This document shows, in pieces, positions 24,191 to 37,015 of a DNA stretch of 64,000 nt; positions within the stretch are counted from its first letter, which is position 1, and each line of letters starts with the position of its first letter. The notes beneath the pieces are model-generated. The model did not search any database. It saw nothing but the letters and a program-made list of their open reading frames with translations, and was not told where the DNA came from. The DNA is from Trichoplax adhaerens (taxonomy: Eukaryota > Placozoa > Uniplacotomia > Trichoplacea > Trichoplacidae): the NCBI RefSeq assembly GCF_000150275.1, contig NW_002060983.1, forward strand, positions 108,353-172,352, in the 5' to 3' direction. Both the position numbers and the translations under genes were made by a program.

Positions 24191-26104
24191 GCATTAGGAA
24201 AATACTAAATGAGTATTCCGCGTGCATTTCTACTGTTCATAAATTTCAAATCTCTAGCCAACTAAAATGCTAGAGATTTAACCATTCTGATGATCTTAAG
24301 TATTTAGAAAATAAATACTACACGATCATAAAGCTTAAATGTATAATAAGATCGCCCTCATTTTTTGTCGGTTAACAGCACAACATTCTGGTATACTAGG
24401 GATATAAAAATATTTTAGAAGCTAACTTAGATTAAATCAATTATCTCATAATTTCTATACCATCTTTTAATATTTTTCCTCTAGAATTACATCAAATTAA
24501 AATTAGTACCGTAGCCTAAATTCATTGACTAGTTGATAAAACCATGTTTCAAGTATGGCTCAACATAAGAAAATGTAATTTTATATCGTGAGCTCGTTTA
24601 TTTTCATCTATTTCGTTTTTAACGAATGGATAGCAGAAATCAATGAAAACGTTTAATTGATTTCATTAGTAATATCTGCCTTTCATTTATTCATCAAAAC
24701 TTATATATGATTCCCAACAAAGAATGACTTATCAACTCAATTCAAATATCATGTTAAAAATGTTGGTATTTCATGAGACAATTTAATTGAATGCGACTTC
24801 CGTTTTTCAGTTCACAACTTACCAATTAATGCTCTGACCATTACCTTAAATCTTACGCTTTAGCATAATTAGTACAAAAGTATATCTTACTGAAATAGCT
24901 TGCGTTATTAGGCTAGGTCTAAGTTTATGTCATAAGTAATACGAGTTTTAGTTTTAGTACATCATGCACTCCAGTTGACCGTATCATCATGTACCTACTA
25001 ATTTATTAGACATCCGTACAACTTAATATCAGCATCAATATGACTTAGCGCCACTTCCCTACACTTACTTTTCTAATTAACAATTTAGCTTGTCACATAG
25101 TAAAAGGATAAGTTTTTGTATCATAGAATCGAAGATGATAAGATAACATTGTTTCTAGGAGAAATTTTAGAAAAAAATATTAGCTCTACTTTATAAAGTC
25201 AAGGATTATCTAAACTGTTAAGTTCATCCTAAAATAAATCTGCAGCCACCATGGTGTGCTCTACTACCTATTTTACTCGATGTTACTGTTTAAGTTAATT
25301 TAATAATTAAAACAGATTTGTAGTAGCTAATATCGCTAAGTCTGTAATAGCTATGCTCCATATAACAATTGATGTTATATTGTAATTGTAATTTCTGATC
25401 AATCTTTATTATTTAGGTATTGGATGTAATTATGTGTAGAAACTAGTAAGATGATAGACTCTTATTTTGTAATAGTTAAATCAGACATCAATCTAGCTGA
25501 AACCAAGATTATGCAGGTAATCCAGATTATAAAAGCATACATATAGAATAATTATGTTAGGAATAATGTAGTTGAAGAAACACGTCCTTGTAAAGGAAAA
25601 TAAGTAAACTACAGCTGCTTACAAGTAAGAAGATTTCTGTATAAAGGAAACAATTCGAATAGTAAAAAGGGTAAATAAAAAAGATTATTTCATTAGTTCG
25701 GGTTGCATATAGAGCGTGGGAGGTAAATGCAATATTTAAGCAATCACTTTAGTTACAAGCATTTATTTTGTGATTATTTATCACAGAAGTTAATTTATGA
25801 CACATGTGTTCTATACATTAGGTCTCGTATCTGAATACGCGAATTAAGCTTAGGGGATTTCCTGTAACAGAATGAGTTTAAATGTGATCATTTGCTCACT
25901 AGAAATGTAGTTTAATTACTTTATTAGGTATACTACAGCTGGTCAATCAATACTATAGTGTGATTATTACATCTCAATAGTGTTCAATTTCTTAGTAACG
26001 TACTGTATGCTAGAAATCGAAGAAAACTGCTAACAGACTTCAAATACTTATTTTATCTGTTAATCGATATTTAAGACTATACCATAAAAATACATTTGCG
26101 AAAT
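24191..26104. other. Intergenic with two perfect hairpins
   Basis: No gene seen. AAATCTCTAGC (24248-24258) pairs perfectly with GCTAGAGATTT (24269-24279). GAAATCAAT (24636-24644) pairs with ATTGATTTC (24656-24664). Otherwise featureless AT-rich DNA. Confidence 0.45.
24248..24279. repeat. Perfect 11-bp hairpin
   Basis: Arms AAATCTCTAGC and GCTAGAGATTT enclose a 10-base loop. It lies 58 bases beyond the target duplication of the C1 element. Confidence 0.6.
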
Positions 26105-26109
26105 AGGTC

Positions 26110-26551
26110 TGTCACGGTACGAACTACCGTGAAGAAATAGCCATCTAAATTTGGTTATTATAATATAGTAATAATATATTACAACTAGTTACTTACAGTA
26201 AGAATTACTCTAATTATAAATGTGTTACAGTAAATTTAATGTTGTGCTGTAATGTGCACTGAAATGATTCTGTGAATGGACATATTGTAGTCCGACTGTG
26301 AAAAATTAGTTAGTAGATGTTCTCACCTAAGTATTTTTATAAGATGACTCATGATTGTTAGCTGCTGTAAAAGAGTAGATAAACCCGTCAGATAGTTGAA
26401 TAAAATAGTTCTCAATTGTCTAGTTGAGTTTAACGTAGAAGCAAAGGCGTCTGAATTCTTGTTAGGTAGTTAAGGGATACTGAATCCCGGAGACTATAGT
26501 AATTTATAGATTTGTTTTACGTTATTCTTGTCACGAAGCTGGTTTGTGACA
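26110..26551 (+). mobile_element. Family B solo LTR-like element, copy B1
   Basis: 442 bp with a perfect 5-bp duplication AGGTC (26105-26109 and 26552-26556). It starts TGTCACGGTACGAAC and ends GGTTTGTGACA. Both ends fold: CACGGTA/TACCGTG at the start, TGTCAC/GTGACA at the end. Many blocks match family A in the same order (GGACATATTG..., the AAGGCGTCT block, the end hairpin), so A and B are related. Its TATA region is somewhat eroded (GTAGATAAACC) compared with copy B2, but AATAAA is kept. Confidence 0.76.
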
Positions 26552-26556
26552 AGGTC

Positions 26557-29161
26557 CTATAATGTTATGTTACTTAACTAGATAAGACTAGGATAAGGAT
26601 GTAACATCAATTACCAAAGCAGCAATCACTTCTAATTAATAAAGCGTATGTTAATATTCATCTAAGCGACTTACTTCCTAAATAACAAAATGTGCACTTT
26701 TCAGATACCTAAAAGAATTTTTATACTAATTCATTTTGTAAAGTAACGACAAATAATAACTTTGGATTTAGGCAACAACAGTCAACAATAAATGTTTATA
26801 GCTATTTATTTGAATATTCTAACATTTATTGACATGGAGAATTTTAATTCCGTAGAAGAAAGCCCTTTTAAAATACTAACCACATTTAATTATTTGTTGC
26901 TAAAATATTGTAATATCATAACCTGATTTATTTAAGTGGGAACTTTAATTTTATAGATTTGGGCTTTGATACGGTATTTCTAAAAGATTATTAAATGATG
27001 CTAACATGCACATTAACATAAGAGTGCAATTTAAAACTCCTAGCAAGAAAGACATGACGATAATATCCAATGACGTTCCTTAGTTCAATGCAATTTACAT
27101 TGTCACCATAAAATCTAATTTATTGTTTAAATAGACATTATTCTGAGTGAATTTACTATGAAATGAAAGATTTACTAAGCTTCAACAATTACGAGTAATA
27201 TTGAAGGAAGAACTATATCCAGTCAGGTGATCTGACTTATATGTAACCAATCGGTAGCCGATAGACTACATACTTACAACTGTGTACATCGTGCAATCAG
27301 CATTACATGATTTACAGATCCAGGAATTCGGAGATTTTACTCATTCTAGTTTTAAGAGATACACTGTAAGTAGGGAAGTTCTTAAGATACCCGTTGAGGA
27401 GAATGTTAGTGGCATGTAAACTTTTATATTGCTAAGAGTAATTCTAATTCTATTTGGATACAAGTTAATAAACGTAACTTGTTGAGATTACACATGTATT
27501 ATTTCATCCCTGAGTCTTTTCCGGATTACCTCGATGTCAACTCATGTATATTCATCGAGGGCTACAATTACAACCGAGTTCACTTAACAAATTTATTTCA
27601 GCGGGTATGGCGGTAGCATGAATGAATAATTGCTTAATAAGCGCGAATTGGCCATCATGTAAAAAAAAGTAGAACAAGTAATTAGTAGTCTGTGGAATTC
27701 AGCAGGGAACTAGGTTCTCATATATCGATGGTATAAAGGATCAAAATACAGGGAGAAGTAGCCTAATTACTATAATGAGAAACAGTTCTTTATTAATCTT
27801 AGCCTGAAGTAACATTTGTGATATATAATTATTCCTAGCCGATGTAGTTTTAATACCAAATTTAAGATCTAACTTTAATTGACCTCTTTATGTACTGGGA
27901 AAGTGCATAGCAGTTGCATTGAATATGATGCTCGACTACGATAATTTATTGCAACTATTATGGATATGAATGAAATCAACATTTATGATCATTCTGAATT
28001 ATTAGAATAGTCTCATTATTGCTGTCATAACATTAAAATTACACGTTACATATTTTAGAAATGATTATTAGTTGCGACATTGCTATTAATATCGTAATTT
28101 ATGTCTAAACGAGATTACTGTAGTAATGCGAAGGGAAGTAGACTTGTGTTTCATTGTAAGATGACCAATAATATCGTAAAATAATACATGAAATAAGTCA
28201 ATGTAGTTTAAAATTACGGAACCTAGAAATTAGAATCGTAATGGGTTAAGTATATAGAAAAGTGATGATTTATGAATCTTCAATTACAAAATATGAAGTT
28301 GGTACCGTAGAATGTAGCCTTGAATTGGCTTGTTAAGAATTCTATTGTTAGTCTTGGCTGTATTAGGAAATCTTGTAACCTTTTAGTCCTTTAACGTATT
28401 TTAGACTGATACCAAATTAAGATAAAATGAAATTTTATATAAACGTATGATTCGAGTAGCATGAGATTATTCTTAGAAGATTTAAATTAGGCTTATAGAC
28501 TTTTAACTGATTAGTGAAACCAGTTACGTTCTTTTGCCATACTTTAAAAGATACCGAAACTATTAGTGCTATATAATAGATTTCTAATAAAGCCCTTTGC
28601 CTTTAAATTTGGGACATTTTATCTCCGATAGTGAATTAAATACTAGGTACATCGGTGAAGAAGACTTTACTAGATAGTGTTACTGTTCCTCCTCACGATA
28701 AAAGAAGATTATTAATATTTAGAGTTTTCGGTAGGTAAGTGACAGCGAAAAGAAACCTGTCAGTAGATTTCCAAATTTAGTTTCTATCATTTTTAGCTTT
28801 TGTTCATCACAAATTTAGATTTATATAAACTTTCTATAGAATTTCTTAGCCGACACTTCTTTCTTAAATACAAATTCATGAGAACAAATAACGGAAGAGC
28901 AATTATTGAATTGTGTAATTACCGCAAATATCAACTGAAGTTAGGGAAAAAGCAGCACAATATAATAATTTTAACAACAAGCAAAAACACCTAAAAACTA
29001 CAGTTAGAGTAGATTCACCTTGTCCCCTAAAAAATTCTAAATATTGAAAAGCTGCTCACGATTAAGAATAACTTACTTTTTCTTCATAGCTTCTGAATTC
29101 AATAACTTCGAGCCTCTCATCTACTGATCTATCAAACTAAATCAACTATAATATTCTGTGC
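26557..29161. other. Intergenic, no gene seen
   Basis: About 2.6 kb. One perfect 8-bp hairpin: CCTCGATG (27529-27536) with CATCGAGG (27553-27560). Nothing else recognised. The small reading frame that starts at 28800 has a TTG start and no features. Confidence 0.45.
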
Positions 29162-29532
29162 TGTATGACAGTGTAATAATGTATTCTCAGTTGATGATAT
29201 ATTTAGTAATGTCTACCGTAGGTGTTGTGTTCAACATGTGATAGATGATCTCGTTAGAGGCTTAAGTATTTAATATAGCTAGCTTAGTAACTGTAATCCT
29301 TTTGAAGAGGAGCGCTACAGTGCTCACACTAGAGCTTTATATGAAAGGTGTAAACTATCCTGTATTTGAGATGCTAATACTGAAGTGTGTAGTGTGTATT
29401 AATTAAGGTGCTAAGACTGTAAACGCGAAAAAGTATATAAGCGAGTAGTTTAGTATAATAAGATAGCTCTTTCTCGTTAGAGGTCCTCAGCTAATCTATT
29501 ACGTTGTATCTTTGTAAAGGAGGTTTTGCTCA
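29162..29532 (+). mobile_element. Probable decayed A/B-type LTR
   Basis: It begins TGTATGACAGTGTAATAATG, close to the A start, and has TATATAA near 29435. It ends ACGTTGTATC...GGAGGTTTTG, recalling the A/B end ACGTTATCTTG...GGTTTGTGACA. No target duplication is recognisable. Borders and family are tentative. Confidence 0.35.
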
Positions 29533-29905
29533 ATACATCTTAATTTTCTAAAGTTTTGACGATTCTTGATCTATCAACCTCACATTTGCAAAGAAAATGG
29601 TAGTCTCAAATTAAATAACTAGATATTTCGGTTAAATTATAATTTCACAGAATATAATACATAAATATATAGTTACGCCATCTACTATTGCTAATAAAAA
29701 TCGTAGTAAAGTAATCGAGTTTGGAATTTATTTCATTGCTAAATGAAATTTACTGTAATCAGAACAATTGGTGATCGTTAAAAATACAAAGCTTCGTATA
29801 ACAGTATAAAATTAGAATGATAAATTAATAACTGTTGTAGGGGAATTGCCATTTAGTATTGCTTGCAGTACAAATAGAATTCTGAAAATTATTATATGCA
29901 ACTAT

Positions 29906-30060
29906 ATTGCAAACCAGCCCGGTAACAAGATAATGTAAATAATAAATCTGCAAATATTCTGCCTGAACCACGTATCAGGCAATCAAATCCGTTGAAGGAA
30001 CATTTGGAACACTTTCCCTAAAAGTACAGTAGTTTCTTTGTGACTCGCATACCTTTAATT
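29906..30060 (-). mobile_element. Fragment of an old family A element (A7)
   Basis: TTGCAAACCAGCCCGGTAAC, then CCTGAACCACGTATCAGG and TACAGTAGTTTCTTTGTGA, match in order the complement of the 3' third of family A. Further similarity to the right is too faint to place the other end. Confidence 0.45.
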
Positions 30061-32199
30061 GTTCTTAAATCAAATAGTATACTTAAAAATAATTTTATTA
30101 TAAAAACAATACTTGATTTACGTACTTTTCTACAGTAGAAAGAAGTTAAAATTACCAATAATAGTGCTGATAAAAATCAAGTAGTAAGTTCACATTTATA
30201 TGTCTCATTAATACAGCAACATTTAAGACCATATATGTCTGATAAACATCAGAAGATAGCGAGATTATAATATACTCATTTATAAGGTATTAGAGTCACA
30301 ACATACAATCAACTAAGAATTAGTCTCAACCACATTTTTTTATGAAACAAGACGTGTAAAGCATGGACTATCTCGTAAAATAATTAAAGCCATGCCACTA
30401 AGCATTAATAACTTCTCTTTGATAAGAAAGCATCATGAGAAGTAAATATGACAGAGACTTTCTAGGATGGTGAGCCCTATTATCAAGTAATCAGATTTTG
30501 CCTATGCTTGCAAGCGAACTTTCTAATTTTAGATTATTTCCTCGATACAACAAATATCGTACTTAAGTGTTATAAATATCCGAATCAAAATTTAATCAAA
30601 ATTTTCAAATCAATCCTGACGTTTAGTTTACAGATCAAATTAAGGTTATTAATAAAATTCATATTTTTAAGGGCAAAGTGCGTAACAACTCGAAGTAGTT
30701 ATAAATTAATACCTAAATATTTACAATGGAACTCTTTTCTTCAAGAAATTGCTGGATTAAATTAAAATTTGCAATACAATTTCTAAGCGAAACCAGTGTT
30801 ATCAACATTGATTAAAACTACCGATTATATTGTAGTAAAATTAATTTATTATATACTATAATAGATTATGTTTCAAACAAAAGTTAATTTAATTCCAAAT
30901 AAAGAAATGAACATTGTTTGCTATTTTGCCGTAGAAAAAAACACAACGATTAAGATTACATTAGTCATTATATAAAACATAAAACATAAAAGTTGAAAAG
31001 TTCGCTAGTAAAGATTCTTTACTTCATTTCAAACCATATACTCATATAACTTTATGTCAAAAGAAAAGTTATCGTATTTGTCAGTATGTACCTAAATTTG
31101 GATACGGTTTTGGAAACATGTTTATAGTAAACTAAATAGGCGTCAAGAGCAGGTTATTTTGTTTATTTAAAAATCGAAAAGCAATCTTTCTGGGTCATTA
31201 AAGCTAACTAATTTCTATATTATGATTCTTAAAGAAGTTGCAGACGATTTTTGTATAACCCATTAGCCTAAATGTTAACTATAACAACTTTCTCGAATAA
31301 GCTCTTTCGGCTAGCTAATTATTACATAAGAAAAAAAATTTATTCAATATATGCAAATCCAAAGCGTATACATAAACAAAAATTTCTATTTTGAAATTTA
31401 AAACAACGCCCAGCACGAAAAATAATACATTTTAATTGGACATGATAGTCTAGACGCTAATCGAAATAGGCTGCGTTTATACGGAAGTATTCAGATATAA
31501 AATGCCTGATTTCTCAAATTGCCGTTAACATATAGACCTCAAGAACAATTGTATTGCCATTTTTTACCCACATGCGTTCTAATTTTATTTAAATCGACAA
31601 AATATTTATTAGATCGCAATATTTAATAAATTTATACAATCATTTCACACTTAAAAAATAATTTAACATTTTTTTTGATAAACAGCTGAGAATTTATGCT
31701 CGATATATTTGAAATCTTTCTTTAATACAGTCAATATGCTAGAAAGAATCTGAGCATACTTTAATTTAGGCCGTAATTTTCGATATTAATCTTAATTTCT
31801 GTCATGAACAATTATATCGACTTTGAAATTATAGCAAGTATAAAAATGATTTCATATGTTTTTGTTTATCTTTTAGCTATTTAGAATAACAAAGGTAATT
31901 AATTATTACTCACCTGAATTATACAATAACTTGAAAATCATTTAGATTTCTTTCTCCTAAATTGAAGAAAAATTTCTATTTTTTTTAACTACTAATGGTT
32001 GCGAACACCCTCGTTAGAGTGTTTCGGCCTTGTTTTACTTTCATCGATAAAATACTATGCAAGCTTGCTATAAACTGTTATCGGTAGAGTCAATATTTCA
32101 TATTCTCTGAAATCTTAAATCCAGCTCTGAAATTTCTGTAATTAAGTAATTAATCATTATTAGACGTAATTACGAGCATTTGTAAAAGTTACATGTTAT
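30061..32199. other. Intergenic, no gene seen
   Basis: AT-rich. An 85-codon frame (30508-30765) has no ATG at its start and no motif. A small hairpin (AACAC-c-CTC / GAGTGTT) occurs near 32010-32030, after a run of T. Confidence 0.45.
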
Positions 32200-32204
32200 T
32201 GATC

Positions 32205-33402
32205 TGTGACAGTGTTATATACTGTATTAGAGTAGAAATATCTATATTAGGATAATTCTGTTAGCCTATCCTTATTTAGTTAACTTCTAATTTGGACATA
32301 TTGCGTTTTAATATAGCGCTGACTTTTTATAACAGTGACACATACTGTACAGTATATATACATTCTGAATTAATAGTTTTAATCGGGAATGCAAATCATC
32401 TACTTACAGTTCCAATCATTGTGATTGTAACTTACTTATGGTAGATTGTAAATTATCGTGAAAATGTTCCGAGATGGGACATATCGTAATCTGACTATCC
32501 TGTATTAGTCATCACATGTCTATGTTCGTAAATACTGTTGTCTGCAATAAGGGAGCAGTAGCTAAAATTAATATCTAACTCAGTAAATGATTCCAAAGTT
32601 AATCGTACTAACTATGGCTCATGAACTATTGAGGAATAGTATATAAATGCAGTATATCGTGTAATAAAGTGGATTCTCCAACTTAGAGTTTAACGTAAAA
32701 TACGAGGCGCCTAAGTCTTTGTGTAGTCTGCTAGTAGAGCAAAAGTGTTTCTGATAGAGCAGATATTGTTCCTTGATACGTGGTTCAAGGAATTGACTTA
32801 TTGATCGTACATTACGTAATCTTGTTGCAAAGATGTTTTGTGAAATTGCGATATATACCAATCACGAAATTCCAAATTTTAGAAAAATAAGGGCTTTATT
32901 GAATCTTATACAAAGATTAACTATACACAGCTCTACTCTAGCTGAATACTACTTCTAAAGACTTCTACAACGAACTAACAGAATAATCTAAAGTTGCATG
33001 CTTTTATACTTTTCGTAGCATTCGCAGCTACAATCCGCACGGTAACCTTTTATCTTATTTTACACACAGTTAAATTGTTCTTAGTAACACTATTCTACTG
33101 CGGACCATCATTAATCTGATATGGATACGAATACAGTACTTACGTAGACATTATTCACACCAGCCAAAGTACAATGAATTAACTATATCCTAATATATTA
33201 TTTAAAGTTCCATTTTTTACTTATAGCCTTATTAGTAACTCAACACCTTACTGTATATAATCATCTATGCTCTATCATAGAGTCTATACTACTACAGTCT
33301 ATAGTTATAGCTACCAAATATCTCTTAGGATAAATATCTACCGTACATTATACTAAACATGGCTAACAGTCTACAATCACAATACTAGTTACATTGCAGA
33401 CA
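32205..33402 (+). mobile_element. Family A solo LTR-like element A3, interrupted by C2
   Basis: The A element runs from TGTGACAGTG (32205) to about 32841 and resumes for its last four bases, GACA, at 33399-33402; element C2 lies between. The outer 5-bp duplication is perfect: TGATC at 32200-32204 and at 33403-33407. Original length would be about 641 bp. A minus-strand frame at 32619-32861 is an artefact of the A sequence. The nested order shows that A was here before C. The nest ends about 1.1 kb before GPCR-3 and the A element is in the same orientation as that gene. Confidence 0.78.
32847..33398 (-). mobile_element. Family C solo LTR-like element C2, inserted in A3
   Basis: 552 bp. It begins TGCGATATATACC (one base changed from TGTGATATATACC) and ends AGTTACATTGCA. 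The flanks GAAAT (32842-32846) and GACAT (33399-33403) are a 5-bp duplication with one change; GACAT is exactly the last four bases of the A element plus the next base. The antisense 62-codon frame of this family is broken here by a TGA. Confidence 0.76.
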
Positions 33403-33407
33403 TGATC

Positions 33408-34494
33408 GTAGCAGACTACATTTTATATCTGAACTATTGAAGCCATACTTGACGGTAATTCTATCGAAATTTTAAGATTACTAGTCGATACAATTAACAT
33501 TTAGTCTTATATGCAGTCAAGATTTCAATATATTATTTTGGAAATTGAGTATGGTTACCGACTTTAGCTTTCAAGTATGTTACACTGATATGTTATATGA
33601 TTATCATTAATTATAAAATTTTGCTAGTGTAATTAGAAAAGTACGATACAGTTTCCTGAATTTTTATCTAGATTTTATATGACTTTAGAGAAAGTTGAAT
33701 TTTGGATATTTTCAATCAGCGCTGAAAGTATAGTACCCTTAAGAATATTTTATCAACTTAATTAAAACTATGACAAAGCATAATAACTAAAATTAATTAA
33801 ATTCATCTGTAAAACTCTAGTATTTGGCATTGAACAAATAGTAGACATAATTGCGACTCTTGTATCCATAGCAATAAATAATTGAATAAGATAAATTATT
33901 TTAAAATACTAAAAATAAGTAAAATTTAATTAGTTTATTTCTTCTCTACACTAAATTTTAATAGAATAAAATTTTTAACTATTCTTTCGTTTCTAATTTG
34001 ATTTTTTTCAACGCAATTATTCTATATCCATATTCAGTATAATCAACGAGGAATATCATCTTCTTCACTTGTAAAGTTCTAGAAAGAATAGGTATATTGT
34101 CATCATAAAGATAGAATAATCGAAAGAATCGTTAATATATAAAACTGATGGCACAATGATTTTCTTTTAATATTGCTTCAAAATTAACACGTTGAATTTT
34201 CAGCTTGGTAGACAGCTCGCTAGAATGTAATAGATAATTTTGATTTCTGGTATTTTAACTCTAAATTTGTTCATCTAAAGATTTTGCTCATGTGCATAAC
34301 CGAGAAACATCAAAGACTAAATAATAAAATACTACGACTAAATTAAATTAGAAAATTCTAGATAGAACAGATCATTTTTGGTTAATTACGGTTATAACTT
34401 AAGAGCACTACATTTGAGTAATCAATATTATATAACTATACTCTTCTAGGTAGTGTTAATCATTATACAGGATTGCATTCGCTCTGGTTACGGC
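33408..34494. other. Upstream region of GPCR-3
   Basis: No gene seen. About 1.1 kb between the nested LTR pair and the receptor start; no clear promoter motif in the AT-rich background. Confidence 0.4.
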
Positions 34495-35478
34495 ATGACA
34501 TCGAATACAAGTGATTTCAATTTTAATAAATCCCTTCAAGGAATGAAAACTGAAACCATCATTTTATCAAGCATTTGGCTACCTTTATTTGTTCTAGGAT
34601 TTATTGGCAATGTTTTAGTAACTTTAACAGTTTTGAAAACAAAAACTTTTCACTTGCCAATTTACTATTTGTTAGCTAGCATGGCTGTTTCAGATGCTAT
34701 AAGCACATTATCGAGTATAGCTTATTTGCTTTTTCAGTTACTTTATGCTTACCTTGATATGCCGTTAGCCATCAAAACCTGGACCTGCCAATTTAACCTG
34801 GTGATTATATATTTGTCTTATTATACATCAACGCATACATTAACGTTTTTAAGCGTTGATCGCTATTACGCTATAGTCCATAACTATCAAGTCCTTAAAA
34901 ATTCTAGAAAGACTAAATTGGTAATAATAGCGACTTGGGCTTTAGGTTTAGGCATTTCAATTCCAATGATTGAAATATCTGGTGTGTCGCCGTTGTTTCC
35001 GTTTATATGCGATTACATCTATATCTCTACTGTTTTTGGTCGGATATACATTTCTATATTGTTCTTGACTGAAGTTATAATACCCTTTATAATTATGACT
35101 TATTATTACATTAGAACTTATCGCTATATGAAACAGCAAGTTAAAGAAATGTCATCTATATGCGACAATGACAAAGTCGAAAAGCAAAAGAAGGACGCCA
35201 TGAGAATGCTGGTAACAGTTACCGTTGTATTCATTTCATTTTCGTTTCTTTTTCATATCACAAAAATGGTAATGGCCATTACAGCTAGAACTATGATCGA
35301 TGTCTACCTTTATGATATTCCAAATGTTTACTTATACGGTGATGGTTTAGGGGTACTGCTTAATCTTATCAATCCTATACTTTACTGCTTGAGTAGTAGA
35401 TCATTTCGGGAAGCAATGCTTAATGCCGTCCGCGTAAAAGTAACTAGGAATGATATTGTTAGGTCCATAACAATATAA
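34495..35478 (+). CDS. GPCR-3: class A G-protein-coupled receptor, paralog trio member
   Basis: 327 residues from the ATG at 34495. The frame stays open upstream to a GTG at 34453, but from this ATG the protein lines up residue for residue with GPCR-2 and GPCR-4, so this start is preferred. Landmarks: potential glycosylation at N4 and N11; GN 38-39; SMAVSD with D67; C98 and C172 (FICDY); YYTSTHTLT then DRY 122-124; W148; P197; NPILY 293-297; helix 8 SSRSFREAM; basic tail. TM6 (about 240-262) lacks proline, as in its paralogs. A seven-helix surface receptor with unknown ligand. Its orientation matches the LTR nest about 1.1 kb upstream. Opposite-strand frames inside it are shadows. Confidence 0.94.
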   Translation: MTSNTSDFNFNKSLQGMKTETIILSSIWLPLFVLGFIGNVLVTLTVLKTKTFHLPIYYLLASMAVSDAISTLSSIAYLLFQLLYAYLDMPLAIKTWTCQFNLVIIYLSYYTSTHTLTFLSVDRYYAIVHNYQVLKNSRKTKLVIIATWALGLGISIPMIEISGVSPLFPFICDYIYISTVFGRIYISILFLTEVIIPFIIMTYYYIRTYRYMKQQVKEMSSICDNDKVEKQKKDAMRMLVTVTVVFISFSFLFHITKMVMAITARTMIDVYLYDIPNVYLYGDGLGVLLNLINPILYCLSSRSFREAMLNAVRVKVTRNDIVRSITI

Positions 35479-36389
35479 AATTGCACTATTAGGATCTATA
35501 CAGCTTTGTAGAGCAAAATATGGTAAAAGCCAAACTTTTAAAAATAGATATTGCTATTAGCAATCTGTATCATTTAAATTTCTTAACCGCAAAATTATGT
35601 TGTAAAAAATCTCTAAACTTCACTAGTCTGACTGAAGCCCTTCTTTACAAGGGCCTAAACATAGTCAATGTATTTTCTTTTTTCTTGGCTATCTTCACCT
35701 ACAAATTAATAATATTTATTCACTCTCATTTTCATTCTTACACTTTATTTAATCATTATCGCGTCAATATAAATTTAAAATTACGTTAAAATAAAACTTC
35801 AATAAATATACTGTACTTATGCTTGGAGAAAAGTGAAATACAAACTATTCTATTCGGTAGTATTTTATTATTTGCATGTACTCTTGTTCTTGGAAGTAAA
35901 ACTACCGATATTTCGCTCATGAAATACACTTATATGCCACCTTAAAGTAGATTTTTTTACTGGATCTAGCTCAATTTTGAATTCGAACATGCTGTACTTA
36001 ATAATTACTATAGACACTGTCAAATATAATTTCGTCATAAATAAATCATTATCCATAAATTAAAATTTTTCGCGAGACATTATTTTTTATGTTTTCGCAA
36101 TATCCATGATTATTATAATTCTCTTTGTTTCGTCACTCTATCATGTCTGTACTATAAATAAAAATTCAATAAAATTGTCTGAAGTATAACAACTAATAGC
36201 ATTATCACATGTTTGATGAATGCCGTGACATCAATTTATAGCGGTAGTGAAAAGATTATCGTTTAATTAATGATTAATTATGGAACTCATCTCTAAGGAC
36301 TCCAAACTACAAGCGATTCCAGTTAAGAGCGAGACTATTTCAGATCCATAATATAATAGTAGCTTTTCCGTCAATATGACTTTCCATAA
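35479..36389. other. Downstream region of GPCR-3
   Basis: Overlapping AATAAA hexamers at about 35790-35806 are candidate poly(A) signals about 310 bases after the stop. An 89-codon ATG frame (35520-35789) starts 41 bases after the receptor stop; it has no recognisable domain, ends just before these hexamers and is more likely 3' untranslated sequence. Confidence 0.4.
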
Positions 36390-37010
36390 TAACAGAAGTT
36401 CAACGTCAAAGTTTTTTATTTGCCCAGAAAGTCACAATCTTAATTCTATTAAATTTATCACTCCTAGAGAAAATAGAAATTTGATATTTAAATATAGTTC
36501 TGGCTTTTATGGTGATATATACAACCTACTAAAATTAGTAGTTAATTAGGGAATCGAGAATAATCTTCGTACAACTCAAATCACTGTGATTGTAATTTGC
36601 TTATGGCAGATTTTAGATTATCATAGCAATGTTCCGAGATAGAACATATTGTAATCTGACAATTTTGCATTAGTCATTCGATGTCTAAGTTCATAAATAC
36701 TGTTGTTTTCCATTAGGTAGCTGTAGATAAAATTAGCTTTTGATTCATTATCAGGTTTCATCGTTAAGATTACTAACTACGATGTCTTTGATATTGTAAA
36801 AGAGTATATAAATACGATAAATCGTAAAATAAAGTTAGTTCTTATGATTATTGTCTAACGTAAGATACGGGGCGTCTAAGTCTTTTTGTAGTCTACTAGT
36901 ATAGGAAAAGTGTTCCTGAAAGAGTAGATATTGCTCCCTGATACGGGGTTCAGGATATCGACTGATTGATCATGCATTATGTTATCCTATTGCATAGCTG
37001 TTTTGTAACA
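36390..37010 (+). mobile_element. Family A solo LTR-like element, old copy A6
   Basis: From about 36540 onward this follows family A block by block (CACTGTGATTGTAATTTGC, the AATCTGACAATTTTGCATTAG block, AATAAAG near 36830, GGGGCGTCTAAGTC, and the end CATAGCTGTTTTGTAACA at 37010). The first 150 bases are much decayed, so the start is approximate. It shares subfamily features with copy A5 (GAATCGAGAATAAT). No duplication is found. Confidence 0.55.
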
Positions 37011-37015
37011 AATTT

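Noticed and set aside
35520-35789. 89-codon ATG frame right after GPCR-3
   Set aside because: No domain, low-complexity AT-driven residues, and it ends just before candidate poly(A) signals; more likely 3' untranslated sequence.
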